Source: Micromonospora tarapacensis
Lineage (GTDB): Bacteria; Actinomycetota; Actinomycetes; Mycobacteriales; Micromonosporaceae
Direction of reading: 5' to 3'
Length of the DNA: 64,000 nt
NCBI RefSeq assembly: GCF_019697375.1
Contig: NZ_JAHCDI010000004.1
Location: forward strand, 5,319,324-5,383,323
This document shows, piece after piece, positions 7,637-16,670 of this stretch (the first letter of the stretch is position 1; the number at the start of each line of letters is the position of its first letter). Position numbers and translations under genes: made by a program. Under the pieces are notes generated by a model. The model was not told the origin of the DNA and ran no database searches. It was given only the letters and a program-made list of their open reading frames with translations.

Positions 7637-9118
7637 TCACCGGTTTCCCCCGGTCACCCGGGCGGCGGCGAGCTTGCCGGAGATGAGCACCATCGGGACT
7701 CCGACGCCCGGCTGGGTGCCGGAGCCGACGAAGACCACGTTGGACAGTGACCGGTGCAGGTTCGACGGCCGGAACGGCCCGGTCTGGAAGAGGGTGTGCG
7801 CGGCGGCGAACGGGGTGCCGGCCGCCATGCCCTGCTCGGCCCACTCCGCCGGGGTGATCGACCGCAATACCTCGACGCCCGCGCCGAAGCCGACGTACCC
7901 GCGTTGCTCCAGGGTGCGGACGAGCCGGTCGGTGTATCGGGCGGTGAGATCGCCGCGCCAGTCGAACGGCGCCCGGTCGAGGTTGGGCACCGGGGCCAGC
8001 ACGTAGTAGGTGTGCCGCCCCGCCGGGGCCACCGCCGGGTCCGTCCGGCTCGGGTTGGTGACCAGCAGCGAGGGGTCGGACATCAGCTGACCGCGCCGGA
8101 TCACCTCGTCGAACGTGCCCTTCCAGGCCCGCCCGAAGTGGATGTTGTGGTGGGCGATGCGGCGGTAGCCCTGGGTCGAGCCGACGTGTAGGACGACGCA
8201 GGAGGGGGAGTAGGTGAGCCGGCGCGGACGGGTCGGCGGGAGCAGGTCGCGGTAGGCGACCGGCAGGTCGGGGTTGAGCACCACGGCGTCGGCGGGGACG
8301 AACTCGCCGTCGGCGGTCGACACCCCGGTGGCCCGGCCGTTCGCGGTCTCCACCCGGGTGACCGTGGTGCCGTACCGGATCTTCACGCCGTGCTTCTCGG
8401 CGGCGCCGGCCAGCCCCCGGGAGACCGCGTGGACGCCGCCGCGCGGGAAGTACACCCCGGCCACCGAGTCGAGGTACGCGATCACCGCGTAGATGGCCAG
8501 CGCGTCGTGTGGGGCGAGCCCCGCGTACATCGCCTGGAAGGAGAAGATCCGCCGGGTGCGTGGATCCCGGAAGAACTGGTCGATCTTGGTCTGGAGGCGC
8601 CGGAAGGCGCCGGTGGCGACCAATTTGAGCAGGTTGGCGGTGAGCAGGTCGGTCGGCGCGTCGAGGTTGCGCTCGATGAAGTCCGCCCGCTCCAGCCGCC
8701 ACAGGTTGCGGGCGAAGTCGACGAACCGCAGGTAGCCGTCGGCTTCCCGAGGCCCGCACACCCGGGAGATCTCGGCCGCCATCGCGGCCGTGTCGGTGCG
8801 CACGTCCAGCGTGGAGCCGTCCGGATAGTAGGCACGGTAGGCCGGGTCGAGTGGGACCAACTCGAGCCAGTCGGACAGCTCCTCACCGACGGCGGCCAGC
8901 GCCTCGGCGATGAGGTCGGGCATGGTGAGCACGGTCGGGCCGGTGTCGAACTCGTAGCCGTCGACGCTGAGCCGGCCGGCCCGCCCGCCCGGTACCGGTT
9001 CGCGTTCCAGCACTGTCACCTGTCGTCCGCTGCCGGCCAGGTGCAGCGCGCAGGCCAGGCCACCGAGGCCGGCCCCGACGACCACCACCCGATCCGTACG
9101 CCCGTCAACGGTCCGCAC
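7637..9118 (-). CDS. crtI: Phytoene desaturase
   Basis: A flavoprotein that desaturates phytoene towards lycopene. 493 residues. The FAD dinucleotide motif VVVGAGLGGLACALHLA is at 12-28, and PVPGGRAGRLSVDGYEFDTGPT follows. The C-terminal carotenoid-desaturase signature is VVFVGSGTQPGVGVPMVLISG at about 460-480. The start is GTG with GAGAGG upstream. It lies 30 bases downstream of crtE. No lycopene cyclase or later tailoring gene is in the window, so the end product cannot be stated. Confidence 0.95.
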   Translation of the reverse strand: MRTVDGRTDRVVVVGAGLGGLACALHLAGSGRQVTVLEREPVPGGRAGRLSVDGYEFDTGPTVLTMPDLIAEALAAVGEELSDWLELVPLDPAYRAYYPDGSTLDVRTDTAAMAAEISRVCGPREADGYLRFVDFARNLWRLERADFIERNLDAPTDLLTANLLKLVATGAFRRLQTKIDQFFRDPRTRRIFSFQAMYAGLAPHDALAIYAVIAYLDSVAGVYFPRGGVHAVSRGLAGAAEKHGVKIRYGTTVTRVETANGRATGVSTADGEFVPADAVVLNPDLPVAYRDLLPPTRPRRLTYSPSCVVLHVGSTQGYRRIAHHNIHFGRAWKGTFDEVIRRGQLMSDPSLLVTNPSRTDPAVAPAGRHTYYVLAPVPNLDRAPFDWRGDLTARYTDRLVRTLEQRGYVGFGAGVEVLRSITPAEWAEQGMAAGTPFAAAHTLFQTGPFRPSNLHRSLSNVVFVGSGTQPGVGVPMVLISGKLAAARVTGGNR

Positions 9119-9148
9119 CGGCGACCACCTCTCTGGGTAGGGAGCCCA

Positions 9149-10303
9149 TCATGCCCGCCGGCGGGTGGCGGCGCTGGCGAGACCGATCAGCGCGGTGCGC
9201 GCGGTCTCGTCGACGGCGACGGCGTCGAGCGCGGCCAGCGCGTCCTCGACCCGCTCGTCGATCATCCGCTCGACCCGTCCGACCGCGCCGGTGTCGACCA
9301 CGATCTCGGCGAGCCGGGCGATCTCCGGTGCCTCGGACGGGTGGTCGGCGCCGTCGAGCGTCCGCAACTGAGCCGGGGTGGCCAACTCCCGGGCCAGCAT
9401 CAGCAGCGCGGTCGGCTTGCCGGTGCGCAGGTCGTCACCGGACGGCTTGCCGGTGGTGGTCGGGTCGCCGTAGACGCCGAGCAGGTCGTCGCAGAGCTGG
9501 AACGCCTCGCCGACGGCCACGCCGTAGCGGGTGTAGGCGGTGGCCAGGGGGTTGTCCTCGCCGACACCGGCCAGGCTGGCGCCGAAGAGCAGCGGTCGCT
9601 GGACGGTGTAGCTGGCGGTCTTGTAGCGGGCCACCCGCAGCGCCCGGTCGACCGACCAGTTTCCCGCATCCGTCTCGCCGAGGATGTCGAGGTACTGCCC
9701 GGCGACCGTCTCCACCCGCATCCGGTCGTAGCCCTGGCGTACCTTGAGCAACCGGCTCGCTGGCAGGTCGGCGCGGGCCAGCAGTTGATCGGCCCAGACC
9801 ATGCAGAGGTCGCCGATGAGCACCGCGACCGCCTCTCCGAAGCGATCGGAGTCGCCGTTGCGGCCGGCCGCGGCGTGTTGGGCGGCCACCGCCACGTGTG
9901 CGGTCGGTCTGCCCCGGCGGGTCGCGGAGGCGTCCATCACGTCGTCGTGGACCAGCGCGAAGGTGTGCAGCAGCTCCAAGGTGGCCAGCGCGGGCAGCAC
10001 CGGGGTGATCGGCTCGTCACCGCCGATCACCCCGCGCCATCCCCAGTAGGCGAAGGTCGGGCGGACCCGCTTGCCACCCGTGAGGACGCAGTCGCGGGCG
10101 GTCGCGGCGAAGTCGCCCATCGCCGCGTCGATCTCGGTCAGCCCGTCGACCTCGGCGGTCAGGAATTCGGCAAGCGTCTCGTCGACCGCCGCGACGAGAT
10201 CCCGGGTGTACGCCGCCAGCACCGCGCCGATCGGGTCGTCTCCGTCGACCGTCTGTTCAGGTGCCACGCGAAGGAGGTTACCGGTTGGTCCGTCGCTGGC
10301 CAT
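9149..10303 (-). CDS. crtE: Polyprenyl (geranylgeranyl) diphosphate synthase
   Basis: Chain-elongating prenyltransferase of 384 residues, inferred to make GGPP for crtB. The first Asp-rich motif is LVHDDVMD (about 118-125) and the second is QLCDDLLGVYGD (about 278-289). GGKRVRP lies at the IPP site. It is first in the minus-strand carotenoid operon. The ATG at 10301-10303 has only a weak ribosome-binding site (CGGTGG), so a slightly later start is possible. Divergent from crtB. Confidence 0.9.
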   Translation of the reverse strand: MASDGPTGNLLRVAPEQTVDGDDPIGAVLAAYTRDLVAAVDETLAEFLTAEVDGLTEIDAAMGDFAATARDCVLTGGKRVRPTFAYWGWRGVIGGDEPITPVLPALATLELLHTFALVHDDVMDASATRRGRPTAHVAVAAQHAAAGRNGDSDRFGEAVAVLIGDLCMVWADQLLARADLPASRLLKVRQGYDRMRVETVAGQYLDILGETDAGNWSVDRALRVARYKTASYTVQRPLLFGASLAGVGEDNPLATAYTRYGVAVGEAFQLCDDLLGVYGDPTTTGKPSGDDLRTGKPTALLMLARELATPAQLRTLDGADHPSEAPEIARLAEIVVDTGAVGRVERMIDERVEDALAALDAVAVDETARTALIGLASAATRRRA

Positions 10304-10367
10304 GCCACCGAGCGTACCCTAAGGTGACAAGTTGCGTCGATTGGTGCATCGATTCAAGGGAGGGCCG
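10304..10367. promoter_or_regulatory. Divergent crtE/crtB promoter region
   Basis: The 64 bases between divergent crtE and crtB must hold both promoters. TCGATT is repeated directly at 10337-10342 and 10349-10354, with a 12-base period that includes ATCGAT. This would suit binding of the MerR/B12 regulator encoded in the operon, but that is inference. AAGGGAGGG at 10356-10364 is the crtB ribosome-binding site. No strong -10/-35 pair is obvious. Confidence 0.5.
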
Positions 10368-11279
10368 GTGGACCTGGATCTCGCCGCTGCCTACGAGAGG
10401 TGTCGTGAGCTGCACAGACGTCATGGCCGCACCTACTATCTCGCCACCCGACTGCTGCCCGCATGGAAACGGCGGCATGTACACGCCTTGTATGGATTCA
10501 CCCGGTACGCCGACGAGATCGTCGACCAGACGGACGCCCTGCCGCCGGCCGAGCGCGCGGCGCGGCTCGACGACTGGGGCGGGCGGTTCGTCGCCGGTCT
10601 GCACGGCGAGCGGGTGGTCGACCCGTTGCTTCCGGCGGTGCTGCACACCATCGCCGTCTTCGACCTCGACCGGGAGGACTTCGCCTCGTTCCTCAAGAGC
10701 ATGGCGATGGACCTGACCGTCACGTCCTACCGCAGCTACGACCATCTGGTGGACTACATGGAGGGCTCGGCCGCGGTCATCGGCACCATGATGCTGCCCG
10801 TCCTGGGCAGTAGCGACGCGGCGGCGGCCCGCGAGCCGGCCCGCCAACTCGGCTTCGCGTTCCAGCTCACCAACTTCATCCGGGACGTCGCCGAGGACCT
10901 GGACCGGGGCCGGACGTACCTGCCGGATGAGGACCTGGCCGCCTTCGGCGTGAGCCGGGACGACCTGGCGGCCTGCCGCGCCGCCGGCCGGGCCAGCGAG
11001 CCGGTCCGCGAGTTGATCCGGTACGAGGTGACGCGGGCCCAGGCGCACTACGCCGCCGCCGCGCCGGGCGTCGTGCTGCTCGACGGTGCCTCGCAGGCCT
11101 GCATCCGCACCGCGTACCTGCTCTACGGCGGGATCCTCGACGAGGTTGCCGCCCAGGACTACGACGTGTTCGCCCGACGGGCCACCGTGCCGCAGCGTCG
11201 ACGGATGGCGGTGGCCGCCGGCGTCCTGCTCGCCCCGACCGGTCGGCCGGTCGCCGTACCCGGACCGAAGGTGCGCTGA
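10368..11279 (+). CDS. crtB: Phytoene synthase
   Basis: Head-to-head condensation of two GGPP to phytoene. About 303 residues from the GTG at 10368, which I prefer over the TTG at 10332 because AGGGAGGG sits directly upstream. Both Asp-rich substrate sites are present: YADEIVD (DxxxD) near residue 48 and RDVAEDLDRGRTYLP. The trans-isoprenyl signature YMEGSAAVIG is also present. Divergent from crtE. Confidence 0.95.
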   Translation: MDLDLAAAYERCRELHRRHGRTYYLATRLLPAWKRRHVHALYGFTRYADEIVDQTDALPPAERAARLDDWGGRFVAGLHGERVVDPLLPAVLHTIAVFDLDREDFASFLKSMAMDLTVTSYRSYDHLVDYMEGSAAVIGTMMLPVLGSSDAAAAREPARQLGFAFQLTNFIRDVAEDLDRGRTYLPDEDLAAFGVSRDDLAACRAAGRASEPVRELIRYEVTRAQAHYAAAAPGVVLLDGASQACIRTAYLLYGGILDEVAAQDYDVFARRATVPQRRRMAVAAGVLLAPTGRPVAVPGPKVR

Positions 11280-11337
11280 GCGGCTGCTGCCGCGTGGCCG
11301 GCTGGCCGCCGGCGGCAGGGTGCGCGATGCTGGCGTC

Positions 11338-12816
11338 ATGGCGGAGCCGGAACTTGTGGACGTGGTGGTGCTCGGGCTCGGAGTCGGCGGCGAGGAGGTG
11401 GCCGGGCGACTCGCCGAGGCCGGGCTCACGGTCGTCGGGGTCGAGCGGAATCTGGTCGGCGGGGAGTGCCCGTACTGGGGCTGCATCCCGAGCAAGATGA
11501 TGATCCGCGCGGCGAACGCCCTGGCCGAGGCCCGCCGGGTCGGCGAGCTGGCCGGCGCCGCCCAGGTCAGCCCGGACTGGGCACCGGTGGCGAAGCGCAT
11601 CCGCGACGAGGCCACCGACGGGTGGGACGACCGGGCCGCTGTGCAACGGTTCACCGGCAAGGGTGGTCGTTTCGTCCGGGGTGGTGGCCGGCTCGACGGG
11701 CCCGGCCGGGTCCGCGTCGGTGACCAGGTCTTCCAGGCCCGGCACGGAATCGTGCTGGGCACCGGGACCAGCCCGTCGATCCCCCCGGTCGACGGGCTGG
11801 CCGACACCCCGTACTGGACCAACCGCGAGGCCATCGAGGTCGAGGAACTGCCCGGGTCGCTGCTGGTGCTCGGTGGCGGGGCGATCGGACTGGAGCTGTC
11901 CCAGGTGTTCGCCCGCTTCGGCGTACGGGTCACCGTGGTCGAGGCGTCCGACCGGGTGTTGGCCGTCGAGGAGCCGGAGGCCTCCGAGGCCGCCGCAGCC
12001 GCGCTGCGGGCCGACGGAGTGGAGATCCGCACCGGGATCAAGGCCGCCCGGGTGGAGCACGGCACCGAAGGCTTCACCCTGCGGGGCGCCGACGGCGAGG
12101 AGTTCACCGCCGAGCGGCTGCTGGTGGTGACCGGCCGCCGCGCGCGCCTCGATGAGCTGGGGCTGGACACGGTCGGCGTGGATGCCGGTCGGCGGTACCT
12201 CGCGGTCGACGACCGGCTGCACGTGACCGACGGGATCTGGGCGGTCGGTGACGTGACCGGCGAGGGCGCGTTCACCCACATCGCCATGTACCAGGCGTCC
12301 ATCGTCGTCGCCGACGTGCTCGACCAGATGCGGCGGGCCCAGGGCGGGGCGGATCCGAGCGGCACCGCCAGCGTGGTCGGTGGCGCGGCCGGTGTGGCCA
12401 GCTCGCTGGCCGCCACCGGATCGAGCGGCACGGCCGGGTCGGTGCCCCGCGCCGACTACCGGGCGCTACCCCGGGTCACCTTCACCGACCCGGAGATCGG
12501 CGCGGTCGGCCTCACCGAGCGGCAGGCCCGGGAGCGTGGCATCAACGTGCAGGTCGGCTTCACGCAGCTCGCCTCGTCCACCCGGGGTTGGATCCACAAG
12601 ACCGACGAGGTGGGCTTCATCAAGCTCGTCGCCGATGCCGACCAGGGGGTGCTCATCGGGGCGACCTCGGCCGGCCCGGCCGGCGGCGAGGTGCTGTCCG
12701 GGCTGGCGGTGGCCGTGCACGCGGCGGTCCCGCTGGCCCAGCTCCGGCACATGATCTACGCGTACCCGACCTTCCACCGGGCCATCTCCGAGGCGCTGCG
12801 CGACCTCGCCTCGTGA
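11338..12816 (+). CDS. Class I pyridine nucleotide-disulfide oxidoreductase
   Basis: A FAD/NAD(P)H flavoprotein of 492 residues, related to dihydrolipoamide dehydrogenase, mercuric reductase and soluble transhydrogenase. FAD motif VVLGLGVGGEEVA is at about 9-21. The redox-active disulfide motif GGECPYWGCIPSK is at 41-53. The NAD(P) motif VLGGGAIGLELSQ is near 180, VGDVTGEGAFTH at about 303, and a dimerisation domain with the C-terminal YPTFHRAISE. An Ala/Gly/Ser-rich insert (about 330-370) separates the FAD domain from the interface domain. The frame is open further upstream; the ATG at 11338 fits the family. It follows crtB by 58 bases, but a carotenoid role is not established. Confidence 0.85.
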   Translation: MAEPELVDVVVLGLGVGGEEVAGRLAEAGLTVVGVERNLVGGECPYWGCIPSKMMIRAANALAEARRVGELAGAAQVSPDWAPVAKRIRDEATDGWDDRAAVQRFTGKGGRFVRGGGRLDGPGRVRVGDQVFQARHGIVLGTGTSPSIPPVDGLADTPYWTNREAIEVEELPGSLLVLGGGAIGLELSQVFARFGVRVTVVEASDRVLAVEEPEASEAAAAALRADGVEIRTGIKAARVEHGTEGFTLRGADGEEFTAERLLVVTGRRARLDELGLDTVGVDAGRRYLAVDDRLHVTDGIWAVGDVTGEGAFTHIAMYQASIVVADVLDQMRRAQGGADPSGTASVVGGAAGVASSLAATGSSGTAGSVPRADYRALPRVTFTDPEIGAVGLTERQARERGINVQVGFTQLASSTRGWIHKTDEVGFIKLVADADQGVLIGATSAGPAGGEVLSGLAVAVHAAVPLAQLRHMIYAYPTFHRAISEALRDLAS

Positions 12817-12888
12817 TCTGACGTCTGGCTTCAATTCGCAGCAGATGGCTGTTCGATTCTTGCAGCCAGTAGACGTAGGATTGCGGCC

Positions 12889-13890
12889 GTGACGAAACGG
12901 CTGACCGAGGTTGCTCGCAAGGCGGGCGTCAGTGAGGCCACGGTGAGCCGGGTGCTCAACGGCCGCGGCGGGGTGGCCGAGGCGACCCGGACCGCGGTGC
13001 TCACCGCCCTCGACGTGCTCGGTTACGAGCGACCCAGCAAGCTGCGCGGAGAACGTGCCCGGCTGGTGGGGCTGGTACTCCCCGAGTTGCAGAACCCGAT
13101 CTTCCCGGCGCTCGCCGAGGTGGTCACCGGCTCGCTGGCCCAGCGCGGGTTCACCCCGGCGCTCTGCGCCCGCACCATCGGCGGCGTCTCCGAGTCGGCG
13201 TACGTCGAGATGTTGCTGGACCACCAGGTCTCCGGCGTCATCTTCGCCGGTGGGTCGTACGCCCTGGCCGACGCGTCGCACGAGCACTACCGGCGGCTGA
13301 CCGACCGCGGGCTGCCGGTGGTGCTGGTCAACGCCGGCGTGGACGCGCTCGGTTTCCCCCGGGTCTCCACGGACGACGCGGTGGCGGTGGAACAGGCGTA
13401 CGGTCACCTGCACTCACTGGGCCACGAGCGGATCGGCCTGGTGCTGGGGCCGGAGGACCACGTGCCGTCGCAGCGCAAGCTGACCGCGATGCGGCCGGTG
13501 GCCGGCTGGGCCGACGACGTCGAGTGGGTCGAACGCTCCAGCTTCTCCATGGAGGGTGCCCGGGTCGCGGCGACCAAACTGGTCGACCGTGGGATCACCG
13601 GGATCATCTGCGCCAGTGACGTGTTGGCTCTGGGCGCCATCCGGGCGGTCCGCCGGCTCGGCCGGTCGGTGCCCGACGACGTGTCGGTGGTGGGCTACGA
13701 CGACTCCGTCTTCATGACCTGCACCGACCCGCCGTTGACCACCGTGCGGCAGCCGATCGAGACGATGGGGCAGGCTGCGGTGGACCTGCTGGTCACCCAG
13801 ATCGAGGGTGGCGGGGTGCTCACCGACGAGTTGCTCTTCGAGCCCGAACTGGTGGTGCGCGGCTCGACCGCGCCCACGCCGCGCCGCTGA
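12889..13890 (+). CDS. LacI-family transcriptional regulator
   Basis: 333 residues. The N-terminal LacI helix-turn-helix and hinge read LTEVARKAGVSEATVSRVLNG through GYERPSKLRG. The sugar-binding core follows (LVLPELQNPIFPALAEVVTG, VVLVNAGVDALGFPRVSTDD, GITGIICASDVLALGAIRAV, VSVVGYDDSVFMTCTDPPLTTVRQP). It sits upstream of and in the same direction as a sugar ABC importer and glucosidases, so it is the likely local repressor, relieved by an alpha-glucan-derived sugar. GTG start. Confidence 0.92.
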   Translation: MTKRLTEVARKAGVSEATVSRVLNGRGGVAEATRTAVLTALDVLGYERPSKLRGERARLVGLVLPELQNPIFPALAEVVTGSLAQRGFTPALCARTIGGVSESAYVEMLLDHQVSGVIFAGGSYALADASHEHYRRLTDRGLPVVLVNAGVDALGFPRVSTDDAVAVEQAYGHLHSLGHERIGLVLGPEDHVPSQRKLTAMRPVAGWADDVEWVERSSFSMEGARVAATKLVDRGITGIICASDVLALGAIRAVRRLGRSVPDDVSVVGYDDSVFMTCTDPPLTTVRQPIETMGQAAVDLLVTQIEGGGVLTDELLFEPELVVRGSTAPTPRR

Positions 13891-14238
13891 CCCGACCGCC
13901 CCCGACCGCCCCCGACCGCACTGCGCCGTCCGGTCGGTGGTCGGCAGCGCTGCGGCCGGCTTGAGGACAAATCATCGAGAAGCGGACCTGTGTGGCCGCC
14001 CGATGTAGCCCTGTCGCGATCTCTCGTGGATAAGTCGTGTCCTTGCAAAACAAGCACGATACCTTGCTGAAATGAGTCGCCCTCGCTACAGTGACTCCAC
14101 TCACACCTGGCCGCGGAGTGGCTACTCCGGGTCAGTTCGCATGGCAGATACCGATCAGCAGCAGGCGACGCGGCGGTGACCGATCACCGCGGATCAAGCG
14201 AACTTCATGGCGACACTCGTTCCCGAAGGGATGGACAG
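13891..14238 (+). promoter_or_regulatory. Regulatory region upstream of the sugar importer
   Basis: A 348-base non-coding stretch with lower G+C than its surroundings after about 13965. A small inverted repeat CTTG-CAAAA-CAAG lies at 14042-14054, and another CCTTGCT at about 14062. CTTGCAG also occurs upstream of the LacI gene (near 12858), so a shared CTTGCA half-site is a candidate operator. No cre-like site with a central CG is clear. AAGGGATGGACAG precedes the importer gene start. Confidence 0.4.
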
Positions 14239-15618
14239 ATGTCCGTACCGCAGTACCGGAAGGCTGCGGCGTTGGCGCTCGTAGCCGGGCTGGGGCTCAG
14301 CCTCACGGCGTGCTCCACGAAGAGCGACGACGCGAGTAACGACGCGAGCGGCAAGGTCACCATCACCGTCGACTGCCAGCCGGTCGGCGCCCAGAAGGAG
14401 TTGCTGCAGAACTGGAACGAGGATGTCGCCGAGTTCCAGCGGCAGAACACCGACATTGTGATCAAGAGCGTCAGCGTCGGCGAGCAGTGCAACAACCCGC
14501 CGGACTTCACCGCCCGGCTGGCCGGCGGCACGGTCACCGACGTGTTCTACGGGTACATGACCGATCTCCAGCAGGTGCTCGACTCCGGCCAGGCGATGGA
14601 CATCTCCGAGTTCGCCACCACGGAGACGATCCCGACCTGGGACAGCGTCGACCCCGCGCTCAAGGAGGTCTTCACCGACGGCGGAAAGCTCTACGCCGTA
14701 CCGGTGAAGAACTACTCGATGGGCCTGGTCTACAACAAGGTGCTGTTCCAGCAGGCGGGGCTCGACGTGAACAACCCGCCGAAGACCTGGCCCGAGGTCC
14801 GGGACGCGGCCAAGAAGATCTCGGCGCTCGGCGACGGCATCGCCGGCTACGCGGAGTACAGCGCCGGCAACACCGGTGGCTGGCACTTCACCTCGCTGCT
14901 CTACTCCCAGGGCGGCCAGGTGCTGACCGCGGACGGCACCAGGGCCGACTTCAACAACGCCATGGGCAAGCAGGTCCTGCAGAACCTCAGGGACATGCGG
15001 TACGGCGACGACAGCATGGGTGCCCGCCAGCTGCTCCAGTGGGGTGACCTGCTGACCAACGCCGGCGCGGGCAAGGTCGGCATGTTCATCGGTGCGCCGG
15101 ACACCACTCAGGCGATCGTCAGCCAGTTCCAGGGCAAGTTCGAGGACTGGGCGATGGGCCCGCTGCCCGGCCAGGACGGCGCGGCCAAGGGGACGCTCGG
15201 CGGTGGCGAGGGCTACTTCTTCAAGAAGGACCTCACTCCCGAGCAGGTCAGGGCCGGTCTGAAGTGGATCGCGTACCAGAAGCTGACGCCCGGCAAGGGT
15301 CAGTTCGACTACGTCCGGGCCAAGCCGCAGAACTACCCGGTGGGTCTGCCCCAGCCGCTGCTCTTCACCAACGGCAGTGAGGCGCAGAAGCAGGAACTGG
15401 AGCTGCGCAGGGCGAACGCGAACGTCGACACCGCCAACTTCGTGCTCTTCGAGGCGAACCCGGTCCCGATCAAGGGCGAGCCGCGCAACGCACAGGCGAT
15501 CTACGCGGTGCTCGACGCGGCGATGTCCGGGGTGCTGACCAACCCGAACGCGAACATCGACGCGCTGCTCAAGACGGCCGAGGAGAAGGTCAACCAGATC
15601 CTCGCCGCGCAGAGCTGA
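14239..15618 (+). CDS. Sugar ABC transporter substrate-binding lipoprotein
   Basis: Extracellular solute-binding protein, family 1 (MalE-like), 459 residues. The lipobox LSLTACS puts the lipid-modified Cys at residue 25. The mature part begins with a Ser/Asp/Lys spacer and then KVTITVDCQPVG. The family region VTDVFYGYMTDLQQVLDSGQAMDI, YAVPVKNYSMGLVYNK and GGEGYFFKKDLTPEQ are visible. It is first in the importer operon. The ATPase is missing here, as is usual in actinobacteria, where a shared MsiK/MalK energises such importers. An alpha-glucoside ligand is inferred from the neighbours. Confidence 0.92.
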   Translation: MSVPQYRKAAALALVAGLGLSLTACSTKSDDASNDASGKVTITVDCQPVGAQKELLQNWNEDVAEFQRQNTDIVIKSVSVGEQCNNPPDFTARLAGGTVTDVFYGYMTDLQQVLDSGQAMDISEFATTETIPTWDSVDPALKEVFTDGGKLYAVPVKNYSMGLVYNKVLFQQAGLDVNNPPKTWPEVRDAAKKISALGDGIAGYAEYSAGNTGGWHFTSLLYSQGGQVLTADGTRADFNNAMGKQVLQNLRDMRYGDDSMGARQLLQWGDLLTNAGAGKVGMFIGAPDTTQAIVSQFQGKFEDWAMGPLPGQDGAAKGTLGGGEGYFFKKDLTPEQVRAGLKWIAYQKLTPGKGQFDYVRAKPQNYPVGLPQPLLFTNGSEAQKQELELRRANANVDTANFVLFEANPVPIKGEPRNAQAIYAVLDAAMSGVLTNPNANIDALLKTAEEKVNQILAAQS

Positions 15619-15625
15619 GCCGAAC

Positions 15626-15657
15626 GGGGTGGGGTCCGGCGCGCCGGACCCCACCCC
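15626..15657. terminator. 32-base perfect palindrome after the binding-protein gene
   Basis: GGGGTGGGGTCCGGCG is followed directly by its exact reverse complement, 8 bases after the binding-protein stop and 42 bases before the permease start. In ABC operons such a hairpin commonly stabilises the upstream message and attenuates read-through into the permeases. That role is inferred here. Confidence 0.7.
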
Positions 15658-15699
15658 AACCGCGCCGCACGTCCGGACACTGACTCACCAGGAGTTACG

Positions 15700-16656
15700 T
15701 TGGCGATCACCACCGTCCCGGGTGCCGGCCGAGCACCAGGTCGCCCCGCGCCGTCGTCTCCGGCGGGGCCACCGCGAACCAGCCTCGGCCGCAAGGTACG
15801 CGACAACCTCACCGGGCACACGTTCCTGATCGGCGCGGTGCTCTGCTTCGCGGTCTTCTCCTGGTACCCGATGGTCCGCGGCGTCGTGATGAGCTTCCAG
15901 CGCACCCGGCGCGGCGAGACCACCTGGGTCGGCTGGGACAACTACCTGCGGATCCTCGACGACCCCAGCTTCTGGACCGCCTGGAAGAACACGTTCTACT
16001 TCACCGCTCTCGCGCTCGTCCTCGGGTACGCGGTGCCGTTCTTCGTGGCGATCCTGCTGAACGAGTTCCGGCACGCCCAGGGGTACCTGCGGATCCTGGT
16101 CTACCTGCCGGTGATGCTGCCGCCCGCCTCGGCGCTCTTCCTCTTCAAGTTCTACGCGTACGACCCCAGCGACGCGGGGCTGTTCAACGCGATCCTCAAA
16201 TCCCTGGGCCTGCCGACATCGCAGTGGATGCAATCCCCCGAGATGACCATGCCGGCGATGGTGATCGCGTCGACCTGGATGAACATGGGTGGCGCGGTGC
16301 TGATCTACCTGGCGTCGTTGCAGAACATTCCCGGCGAGCTCTACGAGGCGGCCGAGCTCGACGGCGCCGGGGTCTGGCGCCGGATTCGGCACGTGACGAT
16401 CCCGCAGACCCGGCTGATCCTCGCGCTCCTGGCGATGCTGCAGATCGTCGCCACCATGCAGCTCTTCATCGAGCCGCTGATCCTCGCCAACGGCGCGGGC
16501 GCGGAGGACTCGGCGACCTCCGTCGCGTACCTCATCTACCAGCACGGATTCTTCCAGAACGATCTCAACGGGGCCGCGGCGCTGGGCGTGATCATGCTCG
16601 TGGTGCTGGCCGGCTTCTCCGCCGTCTACCTGCGGCTGACCGCGAAACAGGACTAG
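15700..16656 (+). CDS. Sugar ABC transporter permease (MalF type)
   Basis: 318 residues, inner membrane, about six transmembrane helices. The start is TTG, 5 bases after CAGGAG. The N-terminus is a Pro/Gly-rich cytoplasmic tail, followed by helices beginning FLIGAVLCFAVFSWYPMV. The EAA loop that contacts the ATPase reads ELYEAAELDGAGVWRRIRHVTIPQTR at about residues 212-237. The gene pairs with the next permease as a heterodimeric channel. Confidence 0.92.
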   Translation: MAITTVPGAGRAPGRPAPSSPAGPPRTSLGRKVRDNLTGHTFLIGAVLCFAVFSWYPMVRGVVMSFQRTRRGETTWVGWDNYLRILDDPSFWTAWKNTFYFTALALVLGYAVPFFVAILLNEFRHAQGYLRILVYLPVMLPPASALFLFKFYAYDPSDAGLFNAILKSLGLPTSQWMQSPEMTMPAMVIASTWMNMGGAVLIYLASLQNIPGELYEAAELDGAGVWRRIRHVTIPQTRLILALLAMLQIVATMQLFIEPLILANGAGAEDSATSVAYLIYQHGFFQNDLNGAAALGVIMLVVLAGFSAVYLRLTAKQD

Positions 16657-16670
16657 GACACGGACGACCC

